64,000 nt of DNA from Daucus carota subsp. sativus (Eukaryota; Streptophyta; Magnoliopsida; Apiales; Apiaceae): the NCBI RefSeq assembly GCF_001625215.2, contig NC_030384.2, positions 43,124,390-43,188,389 on the forward strand, read 5' to 3'. Position 1 is the first letter of the stretch; each line of letters opens with the position of its first letter. Below the pieces are notes generated by a model that made no database searches, had not been told where the DNA came from, and worked only from the letters and a program-made list of their open reading frames with translations. Position numbers and translations under genes: made by a program. Of the stretch, positions 1 through 15,392 are shown one piece after another.

Positions 1-1893
<1,893 letters not shown>

Positions 1894-1897
1894 TATA

Positions 1898-1899
<2 letters not shown>

Positions 1900-1948
<49 letters not shown>
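1900..1948. repeat. (TA)n microsatellite
   Basis: A run of TA dinucleotides on the distal side of the MITE at 1475-1893. Confidence 0.95.
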
Positions 1949-1949
<1 letters not shown>

Positions 1950-1951
<2 letters not shown>

Positions 1952-4568
1952 ATTTGGATCAACTACATTTTATTACCTAAGTTTCGGATAATTGTCCAAG
2001 GTATCTTTTAACTTATTTTACCATCACATCTTGTAGTTTTTTGGCCTATTTTCGTCTATTTTGATCTATGATAAAATTAAGAACATATAACAGTTTATAA
2101 AGATAAATCAAATAGACAAAATTGGGCTAAACTTGTTCATAGCATGGGATCGGAACATGTTAAAGCATATATTGTGTAATTATTAAAACTTGTTCATAGC
2201 AAGGACTTGTTTCCTATTAACCCGAGTTGAACATAGATTATTGGGTTCAAACAAGTTTTTACTGTACAAGCAACTCGATTTCACGCTTTAAACAAAAATC
2301 AAGTGGAGTAATTTGTTATCAAACCAAGTCCAAACTATTTTTTATTGAATCTAGCCGAACTCCACAAGTTTATCAAATACTGTAGTACAATTTTGAGTCC
2401 TAGCCGGAGCTTTTTGTTTACAGCTAAGAAACATCATAATTGGTTTTTATCTAACAAGACATATCGCCATTGAAAACGACAACTGACTAACTTGACAACA
2501 ACACATACTCGTTAATAACCAGGCTCCTTTCTCTCTCACTTTCTCACTCCCTCTCATGGGGACACTTCCTCAACCAACACACAAATCTCAATTCAATTTA
2601 TTGTTTCTACTTTCTAGTCAGGCTCCTTTACTGAGTAACTTAGTTGCCAACAACACAAGCGCCACCACTGTTTCCGACTCGTTGATTAAAGACTGTGAAA
2701 ATCTATTATCTCCTTATATTTTGTAATCTAAATTCAGACAAAAGGTGATTTGGCAGGTTCATCTACAACCCTTCAAAGACAGCTACAGGCCTACAGCCAC
2801 TGTAATTGACAAAAGCAAAATCTAACAAACGCAGTGATAAAAATAGCTACTTTGCAGATCTTCTGCGTTTGTTAGGCTTACGCAGCCTACTGCTTTCAAA
2901 GTAGCCTTAAGCTTACATTGAAACATCAAATCTAGCTTTCAAACCTCAATTTTTACTTTTCAGGAAACCAAACATCCAACTTTTACTAGGAGTGATTTTA
3001 ACCACAACATTAATCACGTCTGTTGGACAACAAAACTGTACTGGTATGGCCGAAGTACAGGTGCATTTATAGTAGACAATATGATCGTAAAAATCAGAAA
3101 TCGGAATTATATACCCTCGCTGATTCAGGATTTATCATATTTTTTTTGATAAATCGAAGATTTTTGGTTAAATTAGAGTATAATTGTTGAACTGGTTAAA
3201 TATTTTTTTAAAGAATTAATCGCATATTTTTAGTAAATCAGAGTTTTTTAGAACATTGGGTAGACATGTATTCTTATTCGTTTTAATTCATCATTCACCT
3301 TGCATTCTTTTCCTCGAGTTTACGATTTATTCGATTTATCCGATACATAAAAACCGATAAATGTGGTCCTCGATGGCCTTTTAACTGCGTTTGAGGTTCA
3401 ACGGTAAATTCAAGAAATGAACAAGCTTGGGTCCGGAACCTGGACATTCAAGATGTACATGTACGTTGTACTTCTATCTTAAATCAGATATCAAGATATG
3501 ATTTCTAACAGATCTTTCAACTTGGCCAAACCTCAAACATCTACAAAATGTGAAAGGCATTACAATTCCTAATCTCATTTATCACATACGAACAGGTTAA
3601 TACCGCTATTATCTCCGTAACCCGAGGCAAAACCCTGACTAAAGAGAGTATTATATTTGCGAGATCCATGTTTCATATTCGAATTTTTGAAATGCATACA
3701 ATATTCGAGATATGTACGAACTGCCGAGTTTAAATTAAGTTAGAGGGAACATCCGGGAAGCTTCACAAGGCCATTTAGGAGACAGGGAGTGATAAGATAA
3801 ACACATTAATCTGCTGGTAGTAAACAATAGGAAAGGCATACACTAGAGTCCAGAACATGAAACGAGCAGGTTAAAAGAAAAGTTTTGGAATGAGAGTGAG
3901 ATGCAATATAGAAAACAGATAATATATTTTTATATAGTCACCAGAGCTGGCCATTTCTGAAAAAATTTCAGATGTGTAGGGGCATCATTTCCGAAGCTCA
4001 ACCACTGGAAACAGTAATCATCAAATAAAGAAATGCATTCAAGTAGATAATACTACTCCTTTTTAAGTTTTGTTGCACACTTTGAAGACCGAGTAGCTAG
4101 AAACATTACATCAAAATTTTTAATTTTTATTATAAAAAATATGTAATTAAAATTTATTTCATAAAAATAAATTAAAAATAGAAATTTATATTATCAAATA
4201 AACCTAATAAAAAATATATGCCACAAATCAAATCATCATCATATTACAAAAAATAGAGGGAGTATCAGACACCTAACATGCCGCTCACATGTTACATTAC
4301 ATTGCTGCCTCAGTACTACTGCACCCCTTCCCCAATACAACTCCTTCCACGGCGCGTTTAACACACGCACACAAGTGTGGTAACGGAAAAAAAACGGAGA
4401 TTCAAATTCCATAAGGTTCAGGGAAAGGCTAATTAGCTAGATTAGAATTAAGCATTTGACGATGGTAATTAACAATGTACATAGTCCTAATCAACAAAAA
4501 TTAGACACCGGAATAGAGAACGCACTGTTAAATAGTGATGTTAATTACCAATACTAGAGTCTATCAGA
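1950..4568. other. Intergenic DNA without a recognised gene
   Basis: No convincing reading frame. At 2822-2834 and 2862-2874 there is a perfect 13-base inverted repeat (CTAACAAACGCAG and its complement), with further weaker inverted similarity around it, probably part of a decayed MITE at about 2750-2990. A weak Stowaway-like pair (TACTCC... and ...GGGAGTA) brackets 4047-4264. The last 100 bases are probably 3' UTR of the gene at 4569. Confidence 0.5.
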
Positions 4569-5792
4569 CTAAGAAGATCGATCCGTTTTGTTCTTGCTGC
4601 TACTCTGCTGCTGGTGGTTACGGCTTCCGTTAGTACTGCTACCGTTATCTCTTTTGTGCGGAGGAGCCGAGAAAAGAGGGAACCCAAACACGCCACCAGA
4701 CTTCGAAGATCCACGGAGTGAACAAACGGGAACATTCAGAACAGGAGTCACCCTAACATTAGCCGAGTACGATCTTTCAACTCCGCGGTGCTTGGATCGA
4801 GGACCGCCATTGAAGCTACTCGGACTACTTGAACTCCTCTCCAAGCTCTGGAACACAATTTTCCCCGATGAATTCATCCTAGGGCTATCCAACGAGACGC
4901 CGCCTCGAGTTGTCGCTGCTGCATTGCTGTCCGCTTGTCTCCGTATTGGACTTTTGCTGATTTTGCCTTCGGTGGAAACCGTTCTGTGCTTCACAAGCCT
5001 GATTCTAGGTGGATTTTGGTGATGCTTATGTGTGAGGTTACTTGAATGAGGCTTCTCCAGATCGAGAGAGAGACGAGGGAGATCATCGTGATCGTGACCG
5101 GAAGAAGAAGACGATAGAGATAAACGAGACGATATCGAAATCGACTCGTTATCGGTGTCTCTAAGCAACGGAAGGCTGAGAGAAGAGTCAGTTGCAGATG
5201 CGGGAGTGGATTTTGTGTTTCTGTGAAGAAAATGTTTAAGAGACTTGGCAGCACCAGAACCAGTACCATTACTAATACCAGTATTAGTATTAGAACTGAG
5301 CGAAGTTTTCGGGCTTTCTAACTTGGCATTGTTGTTCTGGTAGAGCCTCTTGAGTCCTAGAAGCTCCTTCCAACGGCTAGAACACCTCGGGGCTTTAGGT
5401 GAAAACAAGTACGGATCCATTCCGGCAATCTCACAGCTCCGGTGGACTTTTGGCGTGTCCGGCAACGTGGCTTCCGACGAGACCTCCGCCGGCCGGAACT
5501 GCAGCGGCATTAACTTGCCGTCGGAGAATAATTCGTCGGCCGGTAACATTGTGACTGGAAAATCGAGCCGGAACTCAAAATCACCGGTATCATCTCGATC
5601 TGCTTCCACTTCACTGTCGTCGACTATTTTTTCGGGAGACTGAGGTCTAGGCTTGACAGTAGGCTTTGAAACTTCTTCGTCACGGCCGAACGACATTTTC
5701 GGACTCAACCAACCGTACGTCGGAAAAGTCGCCGGACAGTCCAGAAACTTCTCCGGCGATAATGAAATGTTGTTTATGCAAGCTGATGCCAT
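4569..5792 (-). CDS. DUF1645 / membrane-associated kinase regulator-like protein
   Basis: Intronless frame of 407 residues. Residues 71-98 carry the family core, acidic FEF followed by ADELFSDGKLMPL, the hallmark shared by DUF1645 and MAKR-type proteins. A basic segment with WKELLGLKRL lies at 141-150 and KSLKHFLHR at 183-191. The rest is Ser-rich and low-complexity, with several SP sites. The C-terminus (about 325-360) has the conserved VERSYSANVRVTPVLNVPV block of this plant family. There is no signal peptide or membrane span. Related proteins act near the plasma membrane in receptor-kinase signalling or stress responses, but the function of this subgroup is poorly known, so a specific role is not claimed. 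The 5' leader (5880-5910) is a CT-rich pyrimidine tract on the coding strand. The start was chosen as the first Met of the frame, giving the usual MASACINNIS-type N-terminus. Confidence 0.88.
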   Translation of the reverse strand: MASACINNISLSPEKFLDCPATFPTYGWLSPKMSFGRDEEVSKPTVKPRPQSPEKIVDDSEVEADRDDTGDFEFRLDFPVTMLPADELFSDGKLMPLQFRPAEVSSEATLPDTPKVHRSCEIAGMDPYLFSPKAPRCSSRWKELLGLKRLYQNNNAKLESPKTSLSSNTNTGISNGTGSGAAKSLKHFLHRNTKSTPASATDSSLSLPLLRDTDNESISISSRLSLSSSSSGHDHDDLPRLSLDLEKPHSSNLTHKHHQNPPRIRLVKHRTVSTEGKISKSPIRRQADSNAAATTRGGVSLDSPRMNSSGKIVFQSLERSSSSPSSFNGGPRSKHRGVERSYSANVRVTPVLNVPVCSLRGSSKSGGVFGFPLFSAPPHKRDNGSSTNGSRNHQQQSSSKNKTDRSS

Positions 5793-8600
5793 CTCCGACG
5801 ATCATGCAACACAACAAGGAGAAATTGAAATCAGTCGGTAGAGAGATATCGAGGGAGAGACTAGAGAGACAGAAATGAGAGAGATAAAAGGGGGAGAGAG
5901 AGAGAGAGTTCCCGCTTTGGTTTGTCAAGGGTTTGGAGAGGCTTTGATTATTTACTGAGATGTGTGTACTTAGAAGACCGTAATATAGGGCGCATATATA
6001 TAACCAGAATTATGAGGTGGGGTCAGGTTCACAGCTAATCATATCTTGACAACTGTGTTTTGGTCAAAGTTTTTGGATTACGTGGCAAGTGAGAGGAAGA
6101 ACTAGCACTGGGTCTTTTCATCTATACTAAACACGTTTCCCAACTTTATCTAACGGTTTGTATTGTGGTCTCCGACCTGCTCTCTAAAAAATTTAAGACA
6201 CTTGTTGCAATATTTTGTTTATTTGAAAATTTTGGCTGGAGAAGCTCCACCAGTCTCTTATTTTCATTGCTAGCCAGCTAATTAGCGAGGATAGTGATCC
6301 GAAATTAGGATGAAATCTGAAAAAAATTAATTAATTTTTTTGTTGTCAAATTAATTAAATTTAAAAATAAAAAATATCATTTAATTTTTAGATATATTTT
6401 TAACAATATTATTTTATATTTGTCTGTAATTATGAAATTAGTCAAAATTTGATCAATTGATCATAGAAGCATTTTTAAATAAATTGAGAAGAAAAGATTT
6501 TTTAATTTTTTGTCATATTAAATATAAATAATTTTATAAAACAAATGTAATAGAAAATACGGGAAAAATATATGAGATAGGAAGGGGAAAGAGAGGAAAG
6601 AGTATGTTCTCTTGATCATGCAAGAGTGCACACATTTTTGAGAGGTGAGCTCCACAAACAAGATTCTACAGTAGTTATATCATGAAGAAATAGTAGTAAT
6701 ACCTAACCCATAGTAATGTTGAAATTATGCTAAAGTTTCAAAACGGGTGGGTGCCTGGTAATATAAAATCAAAGAAAACGAAATAAAAACATCAGCGTGC
6801 TTAGCCCCCTATGCCTTAGTATTTTCTTCTAGCCATGGCACATTTCATGATGTAACATAGAGATAACAGATCCGCGGAGAAAAAGTACTGTTTAAAGTAG
6901 GTATAGTATCCATTTGAAAGCTAAAAGTGTATGAAAAGATTTGCTAACGTAAAAGAAATTATAGTGACCACAAAGTTGGGAGTTGCGAGTAGAAAGAGTT
7001 AAACGTTGTGGTCACGAAAATGGTCCAGCTCCAACAAACCAAGCATCATCAACATAAAATACGAATGAATTTTTGAACCAGCAATTTGGCACACTTACAA
7101 TATTCTATTTCTAGCCCCGCTCCTCCCTCATCTCAAAATGCAAAATGTGGTGGTCCACACCCCCACACTTCTCACACCCCCACATAGACCACACTTGTTG
7201 AATGATATGATATCACTCCATAGTCTTTTTACAATCCACCTTTTTAACCACCCTATGCAATAGAATAATCACATAAAGATGATTATACTTTTACTAGGTT
7301 GTTGCAATAATATTCTTGCTTTTTATTCTCTCCTTCTCGAGAACGGAGCTCCTCTAACTTTTCCCGTTATTGGATTATGCCAAGCTCCTCCGTTTCATTA
7401 TACACGCTATAAAACTTTACAATGGGTTTGGTATGTTAGCTGTGCATGACACATTTGGTCTAATTAGGATGTGATAACGCTTTTGAATTGGTCTAATCAC
7501 GGGCCTCTACTATAATAACAACACACGCTCTATCGTTTTCGATCCTCTTAGTTAGAACAACTCAAAATTGGCTCCATTGCTAAAATGCATAGAGTAGTCA
7601 CTTCAATCACACTGAACATATCAAGTTATCTACTCGTGCTATCTAAATATATCGAGTTGTCGGTTTTTTTTTTTTTTTAACCCAAATTCATTACGTATTC
7701 CTTTGTTGTTCATAGACTGGAACTTACCGATTTGCTCAAGTTCATCATACATTTCACAATTTTGATTTTGTTATCAAATCAAAGAAAAATAATCTATTTA
7801 ATATATTTGAATAAAACGAAATAATCAATTTCACTATTTCTTTTCCTGTGATCACACATTGCAACTATTATCAGAGTTGTTATTTACGGCGGGTCACTAA
7901 ATTACAAGTTTTACTTGTTAGTGTTAGTATTTATTGTACGCAAATTAATGTAATATTATTATATTCTGACTAGTTGAAAAATGCAAAAAGTTTTTAAATT
8001 TAATAGTACAGGTCATATCCTTTTGTATTTGAGCCTGTATGTATATTTGTTTTTCTTAGACAGATCTATGTATATTTGTTCAATCGTCATATCTTCATCG
8101 CAGAAAAAAAGTGCATAATTTAAGTCTTTGACGAAATCAATATAATCTACTCCTTGAACCGATGTCTAATGCTGGCAAGTGGCAAGTCCACAAAACCAGG
8201 CCCATAGGTGTCTCTTTCACCCCTTGCAAAATAGACATTTCCCTCTGAATTTAATTTCTTACAAAAAATGATGTTTCTAGACTAGGATGGGGTACACCGT
8301 ACAGTCCTACAGGGAAACCAACGCCATAGGAAACAAACAAAAATCCTGGTTTATACTGTAGTCGCTAGATTCATTGAACCGGTTAAATTACAGGGAAAGT
8401 TGAAAGAATCAGAATGGCCCAGCCATAAATTTGTCTGTTTGCACATTTTGTTGACTAGTAAGCAGCAGTACTATTACAACTAAGAACTACTGTACTGTTG
8501 TTGTGAGGAAGGGCATACCCTCCTCCTTATTCAACTATTCACAACTCAACACTTACCCTCACAATCACAGATCACAAAACGAGTAATCTAATATACATCC
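5793..8600. other. Intergenic DNA, probable promoter of the DUF1645 gene
   Basis: The first several hundred bases are the upstream region of the minus-strand gene at 4569. No other coding region, RNA gene or intact transposon was recognised; 6300-6560 is very AT-rich. Confidence 0.5.
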
Positions 8601-8859
8601 GGACCATGTTTGTTTGAACGGATTATAATCCTTACACTATTACCCTATTTATCTCAATTTTTAGGAGATTATAATCCCACAAGTTCGTCTTTTGCATCAT
8701 TGTTTCAGTTCATTTCTATGGGATCATAATACCTTGTGAAAGAAGGAATTATATAATCACATGAAAATGAATGGAAAAAGTTATTGCAACACAATCCCGT
8801 GGGATTATAATAATAGTGTAGTTATCCTGGATTATAATCCTTTCAAACAAATATTGACC
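8601..8859. mobile_element. TIR MITE (Tourist/hAT-type, unassigned)
   Basis: About 31-base terminal inverted repeats. The left arm starts GGACCATGTTTGTTTGAA and ends in GGATTATAATCC; the right arm, reverse complemented, starts GGTCAATATTTGTTTGAA and also ends in GGATTATAATCC. The interior repeats the GGATTATAAT word several times and is non-coding. A clear target duplication was not found. Confidence 0.75.
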
Positions 8860-9732
8860 TCAGGTTTTTACTTAAAGTATTCTACAAGAGATGATAGGAA
8901 GGAGCTAGATGAAGGAGAAATTTAAGTTTTCAAAACTCAACACTCACAAAAAGGGGGAAAAAAACACTACTACACCAATGTTTGTGCTAAAAAAATCCAA
9001 CAAAAGATAATAAGACGTAGCTAGACGAAAACAGATTATCACATTAGTATCAGTTACAAGCTACAGGGATGACGCCTGAACATGCTACACAATATGAAGT
9101 TTTAGGTTAACGAAAAATGAAAGATGTATACTGTTCCCCTGTCTATAATCTGTTCCTTAAAAGGTTGTGAACATAATTCATAGCAAACAGAATCAGAAAC
9201 CATGATATCAGGCTAGTAAAGTACTTTCACACCTTGAAGAGGAACAATTTGATTCAAGTATTTGCCCTACTTTTCCATTGAATGAAAATTGCACGAAGTT
9301 ATACTCTAAAATTGTATGTAATATCTTAGTACGCAAATTAGTAGCCAACTTCTTCATAACACATACTTCGTTATACTAACAATTGTTTTATTCAATTTCA
9401 TATTCTGCAAATCAATAGCCAACTTCTTGATAGCACAAATACACAACTACACAGATGTAGGAATAAAGGCAAACCTCCATCCTTAACAGGCAAAGAGCGT
9501 TAATTTCCAAACATCTTGTTTGTTGTTTCTACAACTTTAGTGATGAACATGTTGCTTCCGCAAGACTATGAAGTACTATACACTGCAACAAGTTGGAAAT
9601 AATAAGAAAAAAGCTCGAGCACTGATCATTTAATCCAAAGACCAGATTGCTTTGTTTTAAAGGAATCAACAATTTGCCTATCACTCACATAACTAAAGGA
9701 AACATGGAAAACCAAAATGAGCTTACAATAAT
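8860..9732. other. Intergenic DNA / 3' flank
   Basis: No coding region is seen. The distal part is likely 3' UTR of the Snapin-like gene that ends at 9733 on the minus strand. Confidence 0.45.
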
Positions 9733-10895
9733 CTAATGATGCTCAGAATTTCCAGTAGTGGCCTTCCCTGCAACACAAAGCACCAGTAAATTAGATAAGC
9801 AATATATAGCAGAGGAGATCCAGGCTAAACATAGATATTTAAAAGAAGTTAACAATGCAGAGAATAAAGCTGCTGACATAACATTTTCCTCAAAAGGAGA
9901 TATGAATAGCACTACACTGCACCATGATATTTTAATGTTCCCTAGTAGCACAACCCTACTACTGGCATAATCGTGTACACTTCTCATCATTTCCATCCTC
10001 TGTTTAACAACATCAGGCATATAAACCCCTCCAAATAATGATGTTCAAACTTGTAATTTCTATCTCCAGAAATTTCAGGGGGACAATTTCTTTTTCAATA
10101 TATTATCTCTGAAGATTACTTGTAAGAGTGGTATGTAAATGCCAATAAGATTTCTGAATTTTGCTTTCATGTTGTAATGGAGAATTATTTGTTCTACTTA
10201 CTTTTCTTAAAAGAAGAAAAAATTCGTAGTACTAGTTCATAATAATTGTACCCTTAATTATAACTGTAATTGCTCTAGACCTGCATTTTCTTGTGTTGTT
10301 AAATTGCTACACTTGACAAGGTTGTACTAGATTTTATCCTTTCTTTTGATTTAACAGAAATACATCATATAGTTGGAAATAGAACACTTTGCAAAGTCTT
10401 TTGCGATGATCTACAGAAAATAAAATTACAAGGGGGATCATAAAAGATTGAAATTACAAGTCCAGACACCTTTATACTTTAAAGGAACCTGACAACGACA
10501 ATATACTCACTTGAATAAATTTCCGGTGCTATTCTTTACGCATAAGTTTAGGAGTTAGTTGGACCAAAAGATCATAATTAGAGTCTCATGAGAAAATTAG
10601 ATAAACAATCTCCCCCTTGTCCCACCAGGTTCTTTACATTACTTTTTGGCACACATTTTGAGGCTCTTATAAGTATAGTTCCATAATATTTTTTTTTTAA
10701 AAAAAATTCCCTAAATAAAAGTTTGACGTTTAAACTTTTATTCAAAAAAGAAAAATTAAAAGAACGTAATGGAACTATACTTTATAGGAGGCCCAAAATG
10801 GTGCAAACAGTGAACGTAAACAACCTGCTAGGACGGAGGGAGTATATAGCTCAGGAAATACAGGCTAAACTTGGTCGTGATTAGAGCCTCGCCCC

Positions 10896-10926
<31 letters not shown>

Positions 10927-13900
10927 AAAAAACAAATTTTCAAATTTTTAAAAAAATCCCTCCCCTCATATATAATGAACACCACAAGTAACAATAATAA
11001 TAATCAGGCAACTTCTGCTCGCATAAATCAATAGATTTAGTGCACTCGATTTTAGATTGTCATTTTAACAAGCAGACCACTGAAGGACAGTTGCCCCATC
11101 TATGCAATCATTAATTACGCACAAAGTCATATAAGCCAAAGTTGTAAAGTCTTCACAGATTCCCCATTTCATGCCATCTTTAGTATTAAAGAGAACAAAT
11201 TTCAAATGCACCCAGGGACGCCTAGTGAATTCAGTGTTCAAATCACAGATTTAAACGAATATATAGCAACTATGGCAAATAAGATTAAAATAATGTCAGT
11301 GAATTAAATCATACTGCATATTCTAAGAAGGAATGCAGGCCAACTTATATATAGAATGCAACTGATAAGATAATATAACAGGTTACACATGATGGACATT
11401 AACCATACGGATATGCAAAAAACATTCAATCCATTCTAACATGCTAATCAATATGTTCACAAGATACAAGTGAAAAATACTGAGCTACTTATTGGCTTGG
11501 GCAATGGTACGTACGAGAAGCAGCGCAAAGCATAACATACCATGTGACAAGCCAGCAGACAGCGTTCGGTCTATATTGTCGAGACGTCGTTGTACAGATT
11601 TCAACACTGAATTAAGAGAAGAAACTCTTTTTCTAACTCCAGATATCTTGGCAGCATGTTGCATGATAAAAGGCAAAGGTGCATCTTCGAGAAGCTGATC
11701 AAGTTCTGCCATAATTCATGATTATCAACTAGTCAACTATATTAAGACAAGAAGCATGATATAACACAAGTGCCATTATAAATATAAAGCTTTTCCTCAA
11801 ACAGCTTAAGGGTTTAGTCGAGTTGGTAACCCATCACGGTGATGTGGGCTTAAATTATATTCATCATATAGTAAATGGAGACCTGAATAAGTATTATATA
11901 ATAAAAGCCAAAAAAAATATGGGAGTCAAATAAGTCAATTAGATTAGCCTAAAGCAACCAAGCTATGAAGTCAAATTATAGGGGTTGCAGACCTATTCTG
12001 CAGGGATTCAAATCATCTAAAGGGGTCAAAGAAATACAGTCCACGCAAATGAATATATGATTATGACACTACAGAGTCCTATTCAAGATCTACTTGAAAA
12101 AAAGAGTATGTAGCAAGTCAAGACTCATAAAACGACGGGAATTCTACAAAATGCAGGATTACTTGAAGGAAAATGTTTCAACTCTCAGGAATCCTATTAA
12201 GATTCTAATGAAATTCTACAACCGTGCCGTGTGACTCTATACAAATGGGTCTTATTCCTCATTTAGAGGTACTTATGAGTTATAAATTTTACTTTTCTTC
12301 CCGAAATACATATGTACAGTGATATCTATCTTGATAAGGTTACTTGTTCCACGTCAGAGTATTAATGAAGACCACCACCTTCCCCGAACTTGCAAGTTCA
12401 CATCTTCAGGTTGCTAGTGTTCCACTGTTCATTCGAAGATGGGTATTTCCTCCCAAAATGGAATTTCGAGTGGGGACATGTTAAATATCAGCAAGGTAAT
12501 GACATAAGCAAGATGGTCACTTACATATGCTAATATAATGACAGACGTTCTGCTTGTGGATTTTTTACGTTCGTTGGAGGCAATCAGATCCAAGTCTATG
12601 GGGCTACGGGCCAGGCCTAGATGATGTGGTAAAGAATTGCAAAGAGAAGAATATCTTCAGAAGTCGAAAAACATGTCGTTGACGTAGACATTTTGTTTGT
12701 TTCTGTTCCTACTAGAACCCAAAGACTTAGAGTGAGAAAAGCTCATAATCTCACACAGCAGGATACTTATATACACTATAAGATGGCAATAGAGCGCGTT
12801 TGTTCATATAAGCAAATCATAGTTTTTACTTTGTTAAAAATTCAATGTTCCTATGGAAATTTGAGTCATTTATGCTCGACATTGATTTTTCAATCAATCG
12901 GCCATCCCCACTCAAAACGAGACAAGATTCTGTTAAAGTTTGGCCATCCAAACCAAAATAAGAATGGGCACGAGAGTGTTAGTTTGTGTATCGTGTCAAA
13001 GTTTTTAAGGGAGCTCTAGTTAGTTACCTTTTTAACCCCCAAACCAGATCAAAAAATGAGGCTCCTTAATATTCAACAATGAAAAGGGGTCAATACCCCC
13101 CTTAATAATGTGGCTAACAAACATAGTGTTGACAAGAACAGCTTTTATACATTAACAATACTAAACCATAATGTGCGGGTGCAAGTACAAGTACCAGTCT
13201 CCCAAAATTCTCAATTGTTCAATTACTAGGTCAAACTCGAAATGGATTTTTTAACTCCAAGATGATTCAATCCGAATATGGGCCAATATAAGACGGGAGT
13301 GGGCTTTTGGCTCCCAGTGTTCAGGTCTTCAATCTCAATCTCAAGGTCTTTTATCTAGAAATGATTTGGCCAATGATTTGTCTTGTTGTCCATATATAAG
13401 ATTTGAGGAAATTGGGGTAGCTTGAAATAGAACTCAAGAACCCTGCTAACTTGAGCTCTAAGAGCAACCCCATTGGAAATGGCAACCAAATATATCAATA
13501 TTGTAAGTCCTCTATCTCCTCGATCTTCACTTAATTAAGACTATTGCTACCTAAATAACATTAGATCATCATCTTTGTCACCTACATTACTCCTCGATCT
13601 CCAATAAGAAGCCCTACCACCAATATTATCAGCCCGTAAATATATAATATGACTAATTCATCCATTACAAGTTAAACACCGGGTCAAAATTTTACTCATG
13701 TCATCAGTAATTCCCATGCAATTTACAAGATATAGATGGATGGTACACATATTACACTAGTATTTCCACATTTCAATACCAAAAAAATAAAAAGAGGCCA
13801 CATTAGGCACCATATCTAACAATTAACAAATGAAAACGCTCAAGACATATCTATCGAGTATAACAATATAGCGTTAATTACCTCCAGTAAGACGATCGAT

Positions 13901-14161
13901 GGAGAAGGAGAGTTGATTTTGACTACGAATAGTCTCTTCAGCTCTGGAATCAAAATCGGTAATTACGGTTGATATAATTGAAGCAAGCCCCTTTGCTAGG
14001 TCAGACTCTGATACGCTGTTATCGCCACTGGCAACTGTGGATTGAAGCGGTTGATTAGAAGTTGGTTCGAGATTCGCGGCATTGCTATTGTTTGCACTAT
14101 CTTCTTCTTCTTCTTTTGATTTTGAGTCCAGGCTCACTGAGGGCTCCTCTTCGTCCGACAT
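9733..14161 (-). CDS. Snapin/Pallidin-like small coiled-coil protein (BLOC-type subunit)
   Basis: Three exons joined from splice sites: 14161-13882, 11705-11541 and 9767-9733 (GT-AG, phases 1 and 1), total 480 nt, 159 aa. Residues 1-50 are acidic and Ser/Asn-rich, beginning MSDEEEPSVS. Residues about 55-150 form a predicted helical coiled coil with DSRAEETIRSQNQLSFSIDR, then LDQLLEDAPLPF and a basic helix with RRLDNIDRTLS, resembling Snapin-type subunits of BLOC-1-related complexes, which act in endosome and lysosome/vacuole trafficking. The last exon adds only GKATTGNSEHH. Both introns are long (about 2.2 and 1.8 kb); intron 2 holds a Stowaway MITE and a C25-A16 tract. The reading of exon joins is firm because the codon split across each junction gives a sensible residue (E, then G). 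The family call is by pattern memory; another small coiled-coil complex subunit is possible. Confidence 0.72.
10610..10842. mobile_element. Stowaway-like MITE in intron 2 of the Snapin-like gene
   Basis: Long imperfect inverted arms of about 85 bases: the left starts CTCCCCCTTGTCCCACCAGG and the right, reverse complemented, CTCCCTCCGTCCTAGCAGG. Both continue into TATAGTTCCAT near the centre. TA follows the right end. The CTCCCTCCGTCC terminus is the Stowaway signature. Confidence 0.75.
10892..10932. repeat. Composite homopolymer C25-A16
   Basis: Twenty-five C followed directly by sixteen A, inside intron 2 of the Snapin-like gene. Lengths of such runs are error-prone in assemblies. Confidence 0.9.
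11811..11870 (+). mobile_element. Possible tRNA-derived SINE remnant
   Basis: The sequence at about 11815-11827 (TAGTCGAGTTGG) fits a pol III A box, and about 30 bases on there is a degenerate B-box-like word (GGCTTAAATT). No cloverleaf can be folded and no 3' tail or target duplication was found, so this is only a weak call. Confidence 0.25.
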
Positions 14162-15392
14162 GCTTATCGATTTGTAGGTTGTAATATAACCGATGTTTAT
14201 TTGTGCAAAGGGCTATGGATTTAAATTTTCTTGGTAGGGGCTGGTTTCTTGTGGAGCGGGTTGCGACGGGGTGAGGGGGTGTTTGGGATGGCCAATCCGC
14301 GGACTGGCGTGGCCGAACCTGCTTTTACTCTGATAAAGTTGAGTTTCATTTATGTTTTTTTTATATATCGATTTTATGAGTTTTTAAGTCCAACAAAAAA
14401 TGATGTTTAATATTCCTTACAAAAAAGAAATGAGGTTTAATATTGATTTATAGTGTGTTATGAGGTTTTTGGAATCCTAGTGTGTTATATTTTGATATTC
14501 TTGTGTGTCTTGATATGTCTTTTGATTATCATTCTGAAAAGGATTTATACCGTATTTTGGGAGATCCGTAAGACTCACATCGATTTTAGAACGATGGTAT
14601 ATACCGCAAGAGCTCACCTTTCACAACAAATCATTGTTCATATTTTGGGGACGTTAGGTGCTCCAGGATCAGTTGATTTGATTTGACTGATAGTTCTGAA
14701 CATTGGGCCACAAATGATGCTTATGTGAAGGTCAATTGCGATGCTACTAGTTTCATAACCGATGTAAGCTGAATTGCTCGAGATATCATTGTAATACCTT
14801 TTAGATCAAAGAATGTGAATATTCTATGTGTTAAGCGATTTGAAAACAAAACGACTATTTGTTTAGTTCGATCTTTGTTTCACAATCAGACTATAGTTGA
14901 CAGTTCGGGGGTTTGTCCCGGCTGAGTTTGCGCTTCGTATTTATAAAATCATTTGTTTGCCAAAAAAAAAATAATTTGAATCACGCGAGGATATATGGGT
15001 TCCCCGGTCTTGTTTTTATAGGCATAAATTCTATTTTTTTATTCAATTTTTCGATCAAAATTTTTCATTTTTAAATAAATTATTCATAAAATTATATATA
15101 TTTCAAATGATATTACTTTTTTAATCATCTGAATATCTAATCGCCATAGAAAATATTTCATTTCTATACCTCGATGCATCGCTCATACATAAATTAATAA
15201 ATGCCAAACTTATAACTGATATTAATATCCCAGAAATTAAAAAAAAGGGTCTTATATACACAAGAACAAATCCAAAGACCTTTTTTTTTAATTTATATCT
15301 GTGATTTCAGTGTCATTACAAATAACATTGGGTTATGTCTCAAAATTACAGTTAAAAGAAAAGTCCCACATACACAAATTTTCCCTAGTATA
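14162..15392. other. Intergenic DNA with a possible LINE tail
   Basis: Promoter side of the Snapin-like gene. From about 14560 to 14975 the sequence looks like a decayed LINE 3' end: it contains a short frame reading VKVNCDATSF, similar to the RNase H start of plant LINEs (compare 19686), and ends in a run of A at 14961-14970. No intact coding region. Confidence 0.35.

Noticed and set aside
4588-5022. Plus-strand open frame antisense to the DUF1645 gene
   Set aside because: A shadow of the real minus-strand frame; no domain and it lies wholly within conserved coding sequence of the other strand.
11811-11870. tRNA gene
   Set aside because: A-box-like word only; no cloverleaf and no proper B box. 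Kept as a weak SINE remnant instead.
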